From Alloacidobacterium dinghuense (GTDB lineage: Bacteria > Acidobacteriota > Terriglobia > Terriglobales > Acidobacteriaceae): a stretch of 64,000 bases of DNA. The notes below the pieces were generated by a model. That model was not told where the DNA came from. It saw nothing but the letters and a program-made list of their open reading frames with translations, and made no database searches. Position 1 is the first letter of the stretch; every line of letters starts with the position of its first letter. Shown here in pieces: positions 7,895 to 16,885 of the stretch. The stretch is from NCBI RefSeq assembly GCF_014274465.1, contig NZ_CP060394.1, positions 682,001 through 746,000 on the forward strand. The letters run 5' to 3'. The translations under genes and the position numbers were made by a program.

Positions 7895-9841
7895 TTAATG
7901 CTTTCCCGGAAGTTGCTCCAGCAGCCAGCGAACGTATTCTTTGCCGCCTCCAAGATTGTCATAAGGTTGCGGCAGCTTTCTTCCGTCGGTGTATTCGTTG
8001 TAAAGCCAGGGATCGACGAAGGCAATCACCTTGCCCTTGCCGAACTGCGCTTCGGCCATCATCACATCGCCTTTGTTGTGCCAGATTGCAGTGGCAGGCT
8101 GGTTGAGCGTCAGCGTGCAAATCTCCTTCATAAAAAGGATATGAGGAGCGCGGAAGATAGGACCATCGCCATTAACGTCAACTCTTCCCATTTCATAATG
8201 ATCGCCGTCGACAGCATTGCGCAGCACGCTGTTAAAGTGCATGCCGAAGTGTTCCGCAAGAGTATTCAGATGCTCAATGTCCGCATGACTCGGATCGTTC
8301 TCCATGATGACCAGCAGGCCGCCCTGTTTGACCCACTCGGCGATTCTCGCGGCTGAGTCGGCGTCCATGTAATGTGGGTTTTTATTCCAGTTCAGGTTGT
8401 CGGGAGAGACGATGAGATAGATCTGAGCCTTACTCAGGTTCTGTACAGTCGGAGCCTCGTAGAGCGTGTCCGTCTTTAAGCCGTACTCCCGCAGCAGATG
8501 ACCGAAGAGGGAATAGCCGCTGTTGCTAAAGTCATTCCATTTGTAGTGGTAGGAGACCATCTGCCCGGTTGCATCTTTGCGCATCTGGCTGTTGAACCAT
8601 GCGTCGAGGAGAATCGTTTTGCCGTGGCCCAGCGCGGCCGTCTGTGCTGCCTCCATCTCAGTACTGGCCATCAGAAAGGCGCCGATGCCCTTTGGGTCAT
8701 TGCTGATAACTTCCTGACTTACATAGTAGGAGTAACTTCCATCATGAACCTTGTCAGTGCCCAGACCTATAGCTTTCACCGTTTCGGTGAGTGTAACTTC
8801 TCCCGTCGAATCTACTCTTGCGAATTGCTTCAGTATTCCCTGATAGGCGCGTGCTGCGGTCGATGAGTAGTTTGTAGAGAGATATCCGAGCCTGACACCT
8901 TTGGCGAACGCATAGGTGAACATGCAGGCAGCGGAGGATTCGAAGTAATTGTCTTTCGAGCCCGCCTTATCGACTACCTCATACCAAAGACCACTGTTCT
9001 TGTCTTGATATTTCGCAACGGCGGTGGCAAGCCGCTGCAATATGCCCAGCAGTTGTTCCCGGCCTGGGTCGTTGTCAGGGTAGTAGGGAAGTGTGTCGAC
9101 AAGGGCCATCATGTACCACCCCATGCCGCGCGCCCAGAAGTTCGGAGAAATTCCCGTCGTCTTATCTGCCCATATTTGCGTCTTGGTTTCGTCCCATCCG
9201 TGATGCAAAAGCCCGGTCTTTGGGTCGCGCGAATGTTTCTCCATCAGGACGAACTGCTGCGTAATATCTTCAAAGTCCTGCGGTTCATGAAAGGTGGCAG
9301 CATATTCCGCATAGAAGGGCTCCGCCATGTAGAGACCGTCGAGCCACATCTGCTGCGGATAGCGCTGTTTATGCCAGAATCCGCCATCCGAAGTGCGCGG
9401 ATGCTCCTTCAACTGCTGCCGAAGGAGCATTGCAGCCTTGTAGTATTTCGCATCCTGCGTTACTTCGTAGAGAAGGAGCAGCTCGCGGCCGAGCACGAGA
9501 TCGTCGAGCGCATTGTTCTCCGGTTTGTAAGTCGAGATCGAGCCGTCTTCATTGATAAACGGATCGATGGATTCCTTGATGTAGGTATAGTAGGCGCCGT
9601 TTGCTGAGTGATACCACGCGTCATTCATGCCCTGTAGTAGAACGCCTAACTCGTAATTCCAGACCCAGGGCTTGTCGTCTGAAACGAACTTTCCTTTCGG
9701 CCAGCGCTTGATGGTCGAGTCAGCCATCCGCTGTGACCACGGCAGTTCGTCCGCTCTTGCTTGCTGTAGGAGTCCTGTCCACAGCAAGAGAGACAGAATG
9801 AAGAATACAACCCAGCCGCGAGTGCCCCGTCGAAGAGGCAT
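7895..9841 (-). CDS. GH105 unsaturated uronyl hydrolase with extra C-terminal domain
   Basis: A secreted protein of about 648 residues from the ATG at 9841, whose product begins with a good signal peptide (RGWVVFFILSLLLWTGLL to QARA). A GTG at 9913 would add 24 residues. The first 400 mature residues are an alpha6/alpha6-barrel of the GH105/GH88 type: ALDDLVLGRELL, QQMWLDGLYMAEPF (expected catalytic Asp), FWARGMGWYMMALVD and YFESSAACMFTYA. GH105 enzymes release unsaturated galacturonate from lyase products, giving KduI substrate. The last 230 residues (from about GKTILLDAWFNSQ) look like a GATase/ThuA-type Rossmann domain with VSPDNLNWNKNP, ARIAEWVKQGGLLVIMEND and GKGKVIAFVDPWLYNEY. This makes it nearly twice the length of a plain GH105. 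Confidence 0.85.
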   Translation of the reverse strand: MPLRRGTRGWVVFFILSLLLWTGLLQQARADELPWSQRMADSTIKRWPKGKFVSDDKPWVWNYELGVLLQGMNDAWYHSANGAYYTYIKESIDPFINEDGSISTYKPENNALDDLVLGRELLLLYEVTQDAKYYKAAMLLRQQLKEHPRTSDGGFWHKQRYPQQMWLDGLYMAEPFYAEYAATFHEPQDFEDITQQFVLMEKHSRDPKTGLLHHGWDETKTQIWADKTTGISPNFWARGMGWYMMALVDTLPYYPDNDPGREQLLGILQRLATAVAKYQDKNSGLWYEVVDKAGSKDNYFESSAACMFTYAFAKGVRLGYLSTNYSSTAARAYQGILKQFARVDSTGEVTLTETVKAIGLGTDKVHDGSYSYYVSQEVISNDPKGIGAFLMASTEMEAAQTAALGHGKTILLDAWFNSQMRKDATGQMVSYHYKWNDFSNSGYSLFGHLLREYGLKTDTLYEAPTVQNLSKAQIYLIVSPDNLNWNKNPHYMDADSAARIAEWVKQGGLLVIMENDPSHADIEHLNTLAEHFGMHFNSVLRNAVDGDHYEMGRVDVNGDGPIFRAPHILFMKEICTLTLNQPATAIWHNKGDVMMAEAQFGKGKVIAFVDPWLYNEYTDGRKLPQPYDNLGGGKEYVRWLLEQLPGKH

Positions 9842-10061
9842 ATTTCTCTGAGACAAGAAGATCAATATGGATGAGTTCATCAGCGGCGATTCAGCAAAGA
9901 GCGCTGTAGTCACAAGAATGATGTATCAAATGCGAATAGCTTGTGTCTGCAAGGCTCTGCGATTCTGTCTCGCTGACGGAGACACCACAAGAAACACGTA
10001 GAAATCTAGGCACCTGCGACGCCAAAAGTGACGGGCAGATCACGGAAAAGGATTTAGTCTG

Positions 10062-10090
10062 GGCTTCATACCGTTGATCGGTATGAAGCC
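10062..10090. promoter_or_regulatory. Candidate operator, TACCG-N5-CGGTA (site 3)
   Basis: A perfect inverted repeat has 12-base arms (10062-10073 and 10079-10090) around TTGAT. It lies in the divergent promoter region between the GH105-kduI unit and the TIM-barrel gene, so one protein bound here could control both. The core is identical in half site and spacing to sites 1 and 2. Confidence 0.65.
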
Positions 10091-10192
10091 TGACTTCTGT
10101 TCAACTATGATTTTGAAGTAATCCATTTTCGCCTGGAGTCATTTTGATGAACCTTACTGAAGTTGATTCAGCTCGTTTTGGAGGTGCGGTCG

Positions 10193-11152
10193 ATGTCCGC
10201 ATCGCGTCGTGAATTTCTTCTCGGCCTGGCCGCAACCGGTGTGCTGGCAAATTCGTCTGCCTGGGCAAGTATGAGCTGTCCATTTCGCCTGGCTGTCATT
10301 AACGATGAGCTGACGGAAGACTTCGACCGCGCGTGCCAGATCGCTTCTCAGGATTTTGGGCTTAGTTGGATCGAACTTCGCGGCATGTGGAAGAAGAACA
10401 TCACCGAACTCAACGCTAAAGAGATCGCCGACGCGCAGCAGATTCTGGAAAAGTACAAACTGCGCGTTACCGACATCGCCAGCCCGCTGTTTAAAGTGGA
10501 TTGGCCGGGAGCGCCGCTTTCGAAGAACAGCCCCAAGCGCGATCAGTTTCATGCTGACTATGATTTCAAGCAGCAGGATACGCTGCTCGACCATTGCATC
10601 GAACTGGCGAAGGCCTTTCATACCGATCGGATCCGGTGCTTTGACTTTTGGCGCCTTGACGATCCGAAACCATATCGCGCAGCCATGAATGACAAGCTGC
10701 GGGAAGCGGCGGAGAAGTGTGCGAAGCACGATCTCATCCTTCTGCTTGAAAACGAAATGGCCTGCAACACGGGAACAGCGGAAGAGGCCGTCGGCGTTCT
10801 GAATGCGGTTCCGAACAAGAATTTCATGTTGAACTGGGATCCCGGCAATGCGGCAACGTTCCCGGACAACACGCCGTATCCGAATGGCTACAATCTACTG
10901 CCGATGGAACGCATCGGTCATTGCCATTGCAAAGACGTAAAGCGAAAGCCAGATGGAAAGTATGAGTGGGCCGCTGTCGGTTCAGGTGTCGTGGACTGGG
11001 TTGGACAGTTCCGAGCCTTGCAGCATGACGGCTACCACTATGCGGTGAGTCTGGAGACGCATTGGCGCGGAGCAGGTACGCCGGAAGCGTCGACGCGCAT
11101 CAGCATGCAGGGATTGAAAGACTCTCTGAAGAAGGCCGATATATCCTGCTGA
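10193..11152 (+). CDS. Tat-exported TIM-barrel sugar isomerase/epimerase-like protein
   Basis: Xylose isomerase-like TIM barrel (AP endonuclease 2 fold) of 319 residues, starting at the ATG at 10193 behind a GGAGG-type ribosome-binding site. A twin-arginine signal (SASRREFLLGLAATGVL) precedes the barrel. Likely metal ligands are spread as in this superfamily: LLENE (Glu), LNWDPGN (Asp), GHCHCKD (His) and VSLETHW (Glu). Barrels of this kind act as hydroxypyruvate isomerases, sugar epimerases or inosose dehydratases; the actual reaction cannot be read here. It is divergent from the GH105 gene and shares the operator at 10062-10090, so a role on uronic acids or linked sugars outside the cytoplasm is plausible. 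Confidence 0.8.
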   Translation: MSASRREFLLGLAATGVLANSSAWASMSCPFRLAVINDELTEDFDRACQIASQDFGLSWIELRGMWKKNITELNAKEIADAQQILEKYKLRVTDIASPLFKVDWPGAPLSKNSPKRDQFHADYDFKQQDTLLDHCIELAKAFHTDRIRCFDFWRLDDPKPYRAAMNDKLREAAEKCAKHDLILLLENEMACNTGTAEEAVGVLNAVPNKNFMLNWDPGNAATFPDNTPYPNGYNLLPMERIGHCHCKDVKRKPDGKYEWAAVGSGVVDWVGQFRALQHDGYHYAVSLETHWRGAGTPEASTRISMQGLKDSLKKADISC

Positions 11153-11175
11153 ACGAAGATCGAAAATAGCTTCGT

Positions 11176-12555
11176 TTAAGAACCAGCCGCAACAGCATTC
11201 AGTTCTTTGACGATGCCGGAGACAAAGCTCTTGGCATCGCCAAAGAGCATGAGCGTTTTATCCAGATAGTAAAGATCGTTATCGATACCCGCAAAGCCCG
11301 GGTTCATGCTGCGCTTGATCACCATGATAGTCTGCGCCTCAAAGACATTGAGAATCGGCATGCCGGCGATAGGGCTGTTCTTCTCAAATCGCGCCGCAGG
11401 ATTGACAACGTCATTCGCGCCGATCACTAGCGCGACATCCGTGCGCGGAAACTCAGGATTGATGTCCTCCATCTCGATGAGCCTGTCGTAGGGCACATCG
11501 GCTTCCGCGAGCAGGACATTCATATGACCGGGCATGCGTCCTGCGACAGGATGGATTGCGAAAGTCACTTCGATACCGCGTTTCGTGAGGATATCGGACA
11601 ATTCACGCAGTTTGTGCTGCGCCTGCGCAACAGCCATGCCGTATCCGGGAACGATGACGACCTTGCGAGCTGAATGAAGAATCTCCGCCGCCTCTTCAGC
11701 GGAAGCCGAGCGCACTGGGCGTGCCACGGCCTGTTTTGTAGTGGTCTGAATCGTACCGAACGCGCCAAATAGAACGTTGCTGAAAGACCGGTTCATCGCT
11801 TTGCACATAATCACAGCGAGGATGAACCCGGAAGATCCATCGAGCGCACCCGCAACGATCAGCAATTTGTTATCGAAGGCGAAGCCCATCGCACTGGCGG
11901 AGAGTCCTGCATAAGAATTGAGCAAGGCGATGACTGTTGGCATATCCGCGCCCCCAATGGGAATGATGAGCAGGACACCAAAGACGAGAGACAGAACAGC
12001 AAAGATGGGAAACAGCCACGTGCGCTCAGGCGAAAGAATCAGCGCAATACCGACTATGACAGCCAGAATAAAGATGCCGAGGTTGACGAAATTCTGCCCA
12101 CGGTACGTGATTGGGCGCTGGGGCAGCACTTCCTGCAGCTTGCCGAAGGCCATCATGCTGGCCGTGAATGTGAGAAAGCCGAGCAGCATTTCGACAATCA
12201 GCGCGATCATCACGACGCCGTGCGGCATCTGCCGATAGTATTCAGCGGCCCCGATGAGTGCCGCAGCCAGAGCGCCGCAGGCGTGCGAGAAGGCAGTTCG
12301 CTGTGGCACAGCGGTCATCGGCATGTAATAGGCAATGGGAACGCCGATTGCCGAGCCGATGAGGAAGGCGATAAATATCCACTGGTAGGAGACTACCTCT
12401 GCCCGCAAGAGAGTTCCCACAACTGCGAGCAGCATTCCGATTTCACCGATAATCACGCCTCGGCGGGCGGTAGATGGCGAACTCATCCACTTGATGGCAA
12501 GAATGAAACTGGCCGCAGCGAGGATATATAAAGCGGGAAAGATGCTTTCCATCAT
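11176..12555 (-). CDS. pntB: NAD(P) transhydrogenase subunit beta
   Basis: Beta subunit of the proton-translocating transhydrogenase, 459 residues. The N-terminal half is a bundle of membrane helices (for example ALYILAAASFILAIKWM and GVVMIALIVEMLLGFLTF). The C-terminal half is the NADP-binding domain III, starting near SAEEAAEILHSARKVVIVPGYGMAVAQAQ and containing the conserved HPVAGRMPGHMNVLLAEA, the IGANDVVNPAA region and the KRSMNPGFAGIDN loop. With the alpha subunits it couples hydride transfer from NADH to NADP+ to proton entry, supplying NADPH. The start overlaps the pntAB stop by four bases. Confidence 0.95.
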   Translation of the reverse strand: MMESIFPALYILAAASFILAIKWMSSPSTARRGVIIGEIGMLLAVVGTLLRAEVVSYQWIFIAFLIGSAIGVPIAYYMPMTAVPQRTAFSHACGALAAALIGAAEYYRQMPHGVVMIALIVEMLLGFLTFTASMMAFGKLQEVLPQRPITYRGQNFVNLGIFILAVIVGIALILSPERTWLFPIFAVLSLVFGVLLIIPIGGADMPTVIALLNSYAGLSASAMGFAFDNKLLIVAGALDGSSGFILAVIMCKAMNRSFSNVLFGAFGTIQTTTKQAVARPVRSASAEEAAEILHSARKVVIVPGYGMAVAQAQHKLRELSDILTKRGIEVTFAIHPVAGRMPGHMNVLLAEADVPYDRLIEMEDINPEFPRTDVALVIGANDVVNPAARFEKNSPIAGMPILNVFEAQTIMVIKRSMNPGFAGIDNDLYYLDKTLMLFGDAKSFVSGIVKELNAVAAGS

Positions 12556-12848
12556 TTCTTTTCAGCACCCCGCTTCTTGAACATTTTCAACATGCGGTCC
12601 GTAATGAGGTATCCGCTGACCACGTTGATGGTAGAGAGCACGACCGCGGTGAATCCCAGTACGCGCGTGAGCAAGGTCGCCTCTTTTGCGCCCGTGATGA
12701 GGATTGCTCCAACCACTGCGATCGCCGATATCGCATTTGTCAGGGACATAAGCGGTGTATGCAGTAAAGGCGATACCCGGCGGATCAATTCGAATCCGAG
12801 AAACGCCGCCAGCATGAACACCCAGAGGGCGATTTCATATGAACTCAT
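12552..12848 (-). CDS. pntAB: NAD(P) transhydrogenase subunit alpha, membrane part
   Basis: A 98-residue membrane protein with three or more hydrophobic helices (ALWVFMLAAFLGFELI, TNAISAIAVVGAILITGA and GFTAVVLSTINVVSGYLI). It corresponds to the membrane domain of the alpha subunit, encoded separately as in Rhodospirillum-type three-subunit transhydrogenases. It overlaps both neighbours by four bases, which indicates translational coupling. Confidence 0.92.
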   Translation of the reverse strand: MSSYEIALWVFMLAAFLGFELIRRVSPLLHTPLMSLTNAISAIAVVGAILITGAKEATLLTRVLGFTAVVLSTINVVSGYLITDRMLKMFKKRGAEKK

Positions 12849-14053
12849 GGTTTGACCTCGCCGGTAAGTTGAGCCGCGCCCAGCAATTCGGCAACGCGGG
12901 GATGCACGATCTTTCCCTGATGCGTGACCAGTGACTCACGAATGATCTCGTCATCGAGATTGACCGAAATATTCCCATCGCGTACGAGCAGCTTGGCAAC
13001 CGCAGCGATGTTTGCCGAAAGCATCTGGCTCGCATGATTCGGAACCAGCGAGGGAAGATTGAGCGGTCCGAGAATGGTTACATCATTGTCCACGACAGTT
13101 TCACCGGGCCTAGTGAGTTCGCAATTGCCGCCGCGTTCTGCTGCAATATCAACAATCACTGAACCTGCGGGCATCGCCGAAACCATTTCGGCCGTGATCA
13201 GGATGGGTGACTTACGTCCCGGCACGGCAGCGGTCGTAATCACAACATCCTGCTCGCGCAGTACCTCAGTCAGCAATTCGCGCTGGCGACGGTAAAAATC
13301 TTCGTCCATCGCCTTGGCGTATCCGCCCTTGTCTTCTGAGGTCTTCGCGTCTACATCGAGCATGACAAACTTGGCGCCCACGCTTTCCACCTGCTCCTTT
13401 ACCGCAGGACGGACATCATATGCGCAAACCACTGCTCCCAGTCGCCTCGCTGTTGCAATCGCCTGAAGGCCGGCAACGCCTGCTCCCAGCACAAAGACTT
13501 TTGCCGGAGTAAGAGTGCCCGCAGCCGTCATCAATAGAGGGAACATTTTTGGCAACTGACTTGCAGCCATCAGGACGGCACGATAGCCGGAGATTGTCGC
13601 CATGGACGAGAGGGCGTCCATGCTCTGTGCGCGGGTGATGCGAGGGATAAGTTCAAGCGCAATCAGAGATGCACGAGCCGATGCCAGTTGCGAACATTCC
13701 TGGAAGGACGTAAGCGGCTCGCCAAAGCCGATTAAGACTTGACCAGGCCGTAGCAGTTCCAGATCCGCGCGCCCCCCCTCAGGATTTGCGCCGAGGCAGC
13801 GAACCTGGGCGACGATGTCCGATTCGCCAAATACGTTTTCGCGAGTGCCAATGCGGGCTCCTCGCGCGACATACATCTCGTCGGGAAATCCGGCTGCTAC
13901 GCCTGCCGATTGTTCAATAATGACCTCAAGTCCGGCTTTCTTCAGCACCTCACAATGGCGGGGGATGAGGGCAACGCGCCGCTCCTGAGGAAAAGTCTCT
14001 CGTGGAGTTCCTAGGGTCCCGGGCAATCCAACCTCCGGAGCCAAGGTAGTCAT
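12845..14053 (-). CDS. pntAA: NAD(P) transhydrogenase subunit alpha, NAD-binding part
   Basis: Soluble alpha subunit (domain I), about 402 residues if started at the ATG at 14053. The family-type opening (PRETFPQERRVALIPRH) begins soon after that point. The frame is open up to 14161, but the extra 36 residues look non-homologous. The NAD-binding motif VFVLGAGVAGLQAIATARRLGA is followed by the YDVRPAVKEQVESVGA segment and by TAAVPGRKSPILIT, all standard for PntAA and related to alanine dehydrogenase. It is first in the pntAA-pntAB-pntB operon and is transcribed divergently from the efflux operon. Confidence 0.92.
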   Translation of the reverse strand: MTTLAPEVGLPGTLGTPRETFPQERRVALIPRHCEVLKKAGLEVIIEQSAGVAAGFPDEMYVARGARIGTRENVFGESDIVAQVRCLGANPEGGRADLELLRPGQVLIGFGEPLTSFQECSQLASARASLIALELIPRITRAQSMDALSSMATISGYRAVLMAASQLPKMFPLLMTAAGTLTPAKVFVLGAGVAGLQAIATARRLGAVVCAYDVRPAVKEQVESVGAKFVMLDVDAKTSEDKGGYAKAMDEDFYRRQRELLTEVLREQDVVITTAAVPGRKSPILITAEMVSAMPAGSVIVDIAAERGGNCELTRPGETVVDNDVTILGPLNLPSLVPNHASQMLSANIAAVAKLLVRDGNISVNLDDEIIRESLVTHQGKIVHPRVAELLGAAQLTGEVKP

Positions 14054-14201
14054 TTTCGACGCCCATTGGCAAGTCTTTCTTACTCTTTGACGTGTTACCT
14101 TCGCGGAAAGGTTTGTAGTCGCAGTATCTGGCATGCTCAAGAGTGGCGCACTACATCTCATTCATGCGAACTTAAGGTTTTAACCATACGCTGAGGTTGT
14201 A

Positions 14202-15572
14202 ATGGGCTTTCGAACCAAAAAGATACAGGCCGTCATGTTAATGTTGTTGACCCTGTCAACTTTCGGTATTACAACATGCTGGTCTCAACAGGCGGACGCG
14301 AATGCATCCCCGACGGCTGGCCCGATTGCCATCACTCTGGATGCGGCAATTCATCGCGCGCAGGCCAACGAACCCGCATTTGCGGCGAGTGCGGCCGAAA
14401 GCAAGGCCGCAAGCCTTGATCGCTCGATTGCGCGAGCTGCCTTGTTACCCACTGCCACGTACCACAACCAGATTCTGTACACTCAGCCCAACGGACAACA
14501 GAATCAAGCAGGTCAGGGGGTCGGATCGCAGCCATCTCCCCGCTTTATCGCCAACAACGCAGTGCGCGAATACGCGAGCCAGGGCATCGTGAATGAGACA
14601 GTCGGGTTTGCCCAGTTCGCAGAGGTGAAGCGCGCCAGCGCAGCCGCGGCATTTGCTGATGCGCAATTTGAGGTGGCGCGTCGAGGTCTGGTCGAGACAG
14701 TGGTGAATCTTTACTACAGTTCGATTGCAGCCGATCAAAAAGTCGTAGTTGCCAAACGGGCCGCGGCCGAAGCGGACTCGTTTGCTGATCTGACTGGAAA
14801 AAGGGAGGCCGCACGCGAGGCAGCCCATGCCGACGTCGTCAAGGCGCAACTGGAGCAGCAGCAACGGCACCGGGATCTGGCAGATGCAAACGTCGTCGCA
14901 GAAAGAGCAAAGCTGGAGCTGGCAGTTCTCCTTTTCCCTGATCCGCGTACTCCTTACACGTTAGCAACGGATCAAAACGTACCTGAAGTTCCGACCCGTG
15001 CTGCGGTCGAGGCCGCGGCGACCAGCAATAATCCCGACCTGAGGAGCGCCTTGGCCGCTCTGAAACAAAGCGACGCTGAGGTGCAAGCGGCGCGTGCTGC
15101 TTATCTTCCCGACCTGGGGCTCAACTTTACTTACGGAATTGATGCTCCACAGTTTGCCGTGAATGGGCCGGACGGGGTGAGGAATCTTGGTTATTCCGGT
15201 AGTGTGACGCTCGATATCCCCGTCTGGGACTGGCTCTCAACACAGCACAAGGTGAAGCAGAGTGAAATCCGCCGCGATGCTACTCGCGTAGCTCTTAACG
15301 CGACGCAGAAGCGACTGATTGCCAATCTGGAAGAAGCCTACAGTGAGGCGACCGCCGCTCACGATCAACTGGCGTCCCTCGATCAAAGTGCGCAGACGGC
15401 CGCCGAAAGTCTGCGCCTTACCAAGCTTAGATACACCGGCGGGGAAGCGACGGTGCTGGAAGTTGTGGATACGCAAAATGCTCTCACAACTGCCGAGAAT
15501 GCGCGTGAGGATGGAGTTGTTCGCTATCGAGCCGCGCTGGCCAATCTTCAGACATTGACAGGAACATTGTGA
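14202..15572 (+). CDS. TolC-like outer membrane efflux protein
   Basis: Outer membrane channel of 456 residues. A signal peptide (VMLMLLTLSTFGITTCWSQ) precedes two OEP repeats rich in Ala, Gln and Glu, predicted to form long alpha-helical hairpins (about 50-240 and 260-450). The ends of the repeats (ANLEEAYSEA and LEVVDTQNALTTAENARED) are typical of the family. It forms the outer exit duct of a tripartite pump with the adaptor and RND protein encoded next. Its stop overlaps the GTG start of the adaptor gene, so the three genes form a tightly coupled operon. Confidence 0.92.
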   Translation: MGFRTKKIQAVMLMLLTLSTFGITTCWSQQADANASPTAGPIAITLDAAIHRAQANEPAFAASAAESKAASLDRSIARAALLPTATYHNQILYTQPNGQQNQAGQGVGSQPSPRFIANNAVREYASQGIVNETVGFAQFAEVKRASAAAAFADAQFEVARRGLVETVVNLYYSSIAADQKVVVAKRAAAEADSFADLTGKREAAREAAHADVVKAQLEQQQRHRDLADANVVAERAKLELAVLLFPDPRTPYTLATDQNVPEVPTRAAVEAAATSNNPDLRSALAALKQSDAEVQAARAAYLPDLGLNFTYGIDAPQFAVNGPDGVRNLGYSGSVTLDIPVWDWLSTQHKVKQSEIRRDATRVALNATQKRLIANLEEAYSEATAAHDQLASLDQSAQTAAESLRLTKLRYTGGEATVLEVVDTQNALTTAENAREDGVVRYRAALANLQTLTGTL

Positions 15573-16885
15573 GACGCATGAGGGAACTGATAGACAAGAA
15601 ACGGGCACTACGCTACGAGCGAGAGTTGTTGATTGGTATTTTGCTCGCTCTGATACTTGCAAGTGCCGGATGCTCGAAGAAAGAGACTGCACCTGAAGTT
15701 CAGGTAGACGTGCAGGCAGCGCACCCGACGCAGGGCCCCATTTCCGCCCATGTCACAGCGGATGCTGTGCTTGCACCGCTGGCGCAAGCCGCCATTGCGC
15801 CAAAGATCAGTGCCCCGGTCACCAAGTTTTATGTGCAGCGCGGCTCGCATGTGAAAGAAGGTCAACTGCTGGCGACTCTTGAAAACCGCGATTTGACGGC
15901 CGCAGCTCTTGATAATGAAGGAAGCTTCACCGCGGCAACGGCCGCATATGATGCGTCCACCAAGGCACAGGTTCCCGAGGACTATCAAAAAGCAGAATTG
16001 GACTTCACACAGGCAAAGGCGAATCTCGAGCTAAACCAGAGCATCGTGAATAGTCGCAAACAACTCTTTGCCGAAGGCGCAATCCCCGGACGCGATCTGG
16101 ATACAGCCGTGGCCGCGTTAGTACAGGCCCAGGCCGCATATGACACCACGAAAAAGCATCTTGAATCGATGACAACCGTCAGCCACGAGGCAGCTCTCAA
16201 AGAGGCGCAAGGGCAATTGGCATCTGCCAAGGGCAAGTACATGGGTGCCGAGGCGCAGGTAAGCTACTCGGAAATTCACAGTCCTATCAACGGAGTCGTT
16301 ACCGATCGTCCACTCTTCGCCGGTGAAACAGCAACTACCGGCGCGCCGCTCCTGACAGTGATGGACACATCGGCATTGGTGGCCAAGATTCACATCTCCC
16401 AGCTACTGGCGCAGCGCCTGCAGATAGGGGATTCCGCATCGATCACCGTTCCGGGATTCGATGAACCCGTGCCTGCGAAAGTCTCGCTCATCAGCCCCGC
16501 GCTCGATCCCGGCAGTACAACCGTTGAAGTATGGCTGCGGATAGACAACAAGGACGGCAAGATCAAAGTGGGAACCCCCGTTCACGCAGCGATTGCAAGC
16601 AAGGCCATTCAGAACGCACTGAAGGTCCCAACCGCCGCCATCCTTACGGCTCAGGACGGCAGCAAATCTGTAATGATTGTCGGCGCAGACGGAGCGGCTC
16701 ACAAGAAGACCGTAGACGTTGGTGTTCAGGACGCGGGTGAGGTGCAAATCACGACCGGCCTATCGACGAACGATCTCGTCATCAACGAGGGCGCATACGG
16801 TCTCGATGACGGGACGAAAGTGAAATTGGCCACAGCCTCCGGTGAAGACAAGCCATCTGCGGCAAAAAGCGGAGACGACCAGTGA
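15569..16885 (+). CDS. RND efflux periplasmic adaptor (membrane fusion protein)
   Basis: HlyD/AcrA-type adaptor of 438 residues. The N-terminus has a membrane-anchoring stretch (LIGILLALILASAGCSKK) that ends in an ASAGC lipobox, so a lipoprotein is likely. A biotinyl-lipoyl-like half motif (KFYVQRGSHVKEGQLLATLEN), an alpha-helical hairpin (about 110-210), a beta-barrel (INGVVTDRPLFAGETATTGAPL) and a C-terminal membrane-proximal domain follow in the usual order. It links the TolC-like channel to the RND transporter. The start is either GTG at 15569, overlapping the previous stop, or ATG at 15578. Confidence 0.92.
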   Translation: MRRMRELIDKKRALRYERELLIGILLALILASAGCSKKETAPEVQVDVQAAHPTQGPISAHVTADAVLAPLAQAAIAPKISAPVTKFYVQRGSHVKEGQLLATLENRDLTAAALDNEGSFTAATAAYDASTKAQVPEDYQKAELDFTQAKANLELNQSIVNSRKQLFAEGAIPGRDLDTAVAALVQAQAAYDTTKKHLESMTTVSHEAALKEAQGQLASAKGKYMGAEAQVSYSEIHSPINGVVTDRPLFAGETATTGAPLLTVMDTSALVAKIHISQLLAQRLQIGDSASITVPGFDEPVPAKVSLISPALDPGSTTVEVWLRIDNKDGKIKVGTPVHAAIASKAIQNALKVPTAAILTAQDGSKSVMIVGADGAAHKKTVDVGVQDAGEVQITTGLSTNDLVINEGAYGLDDGTKVKLATASGEDKPSAAKSGDDQ

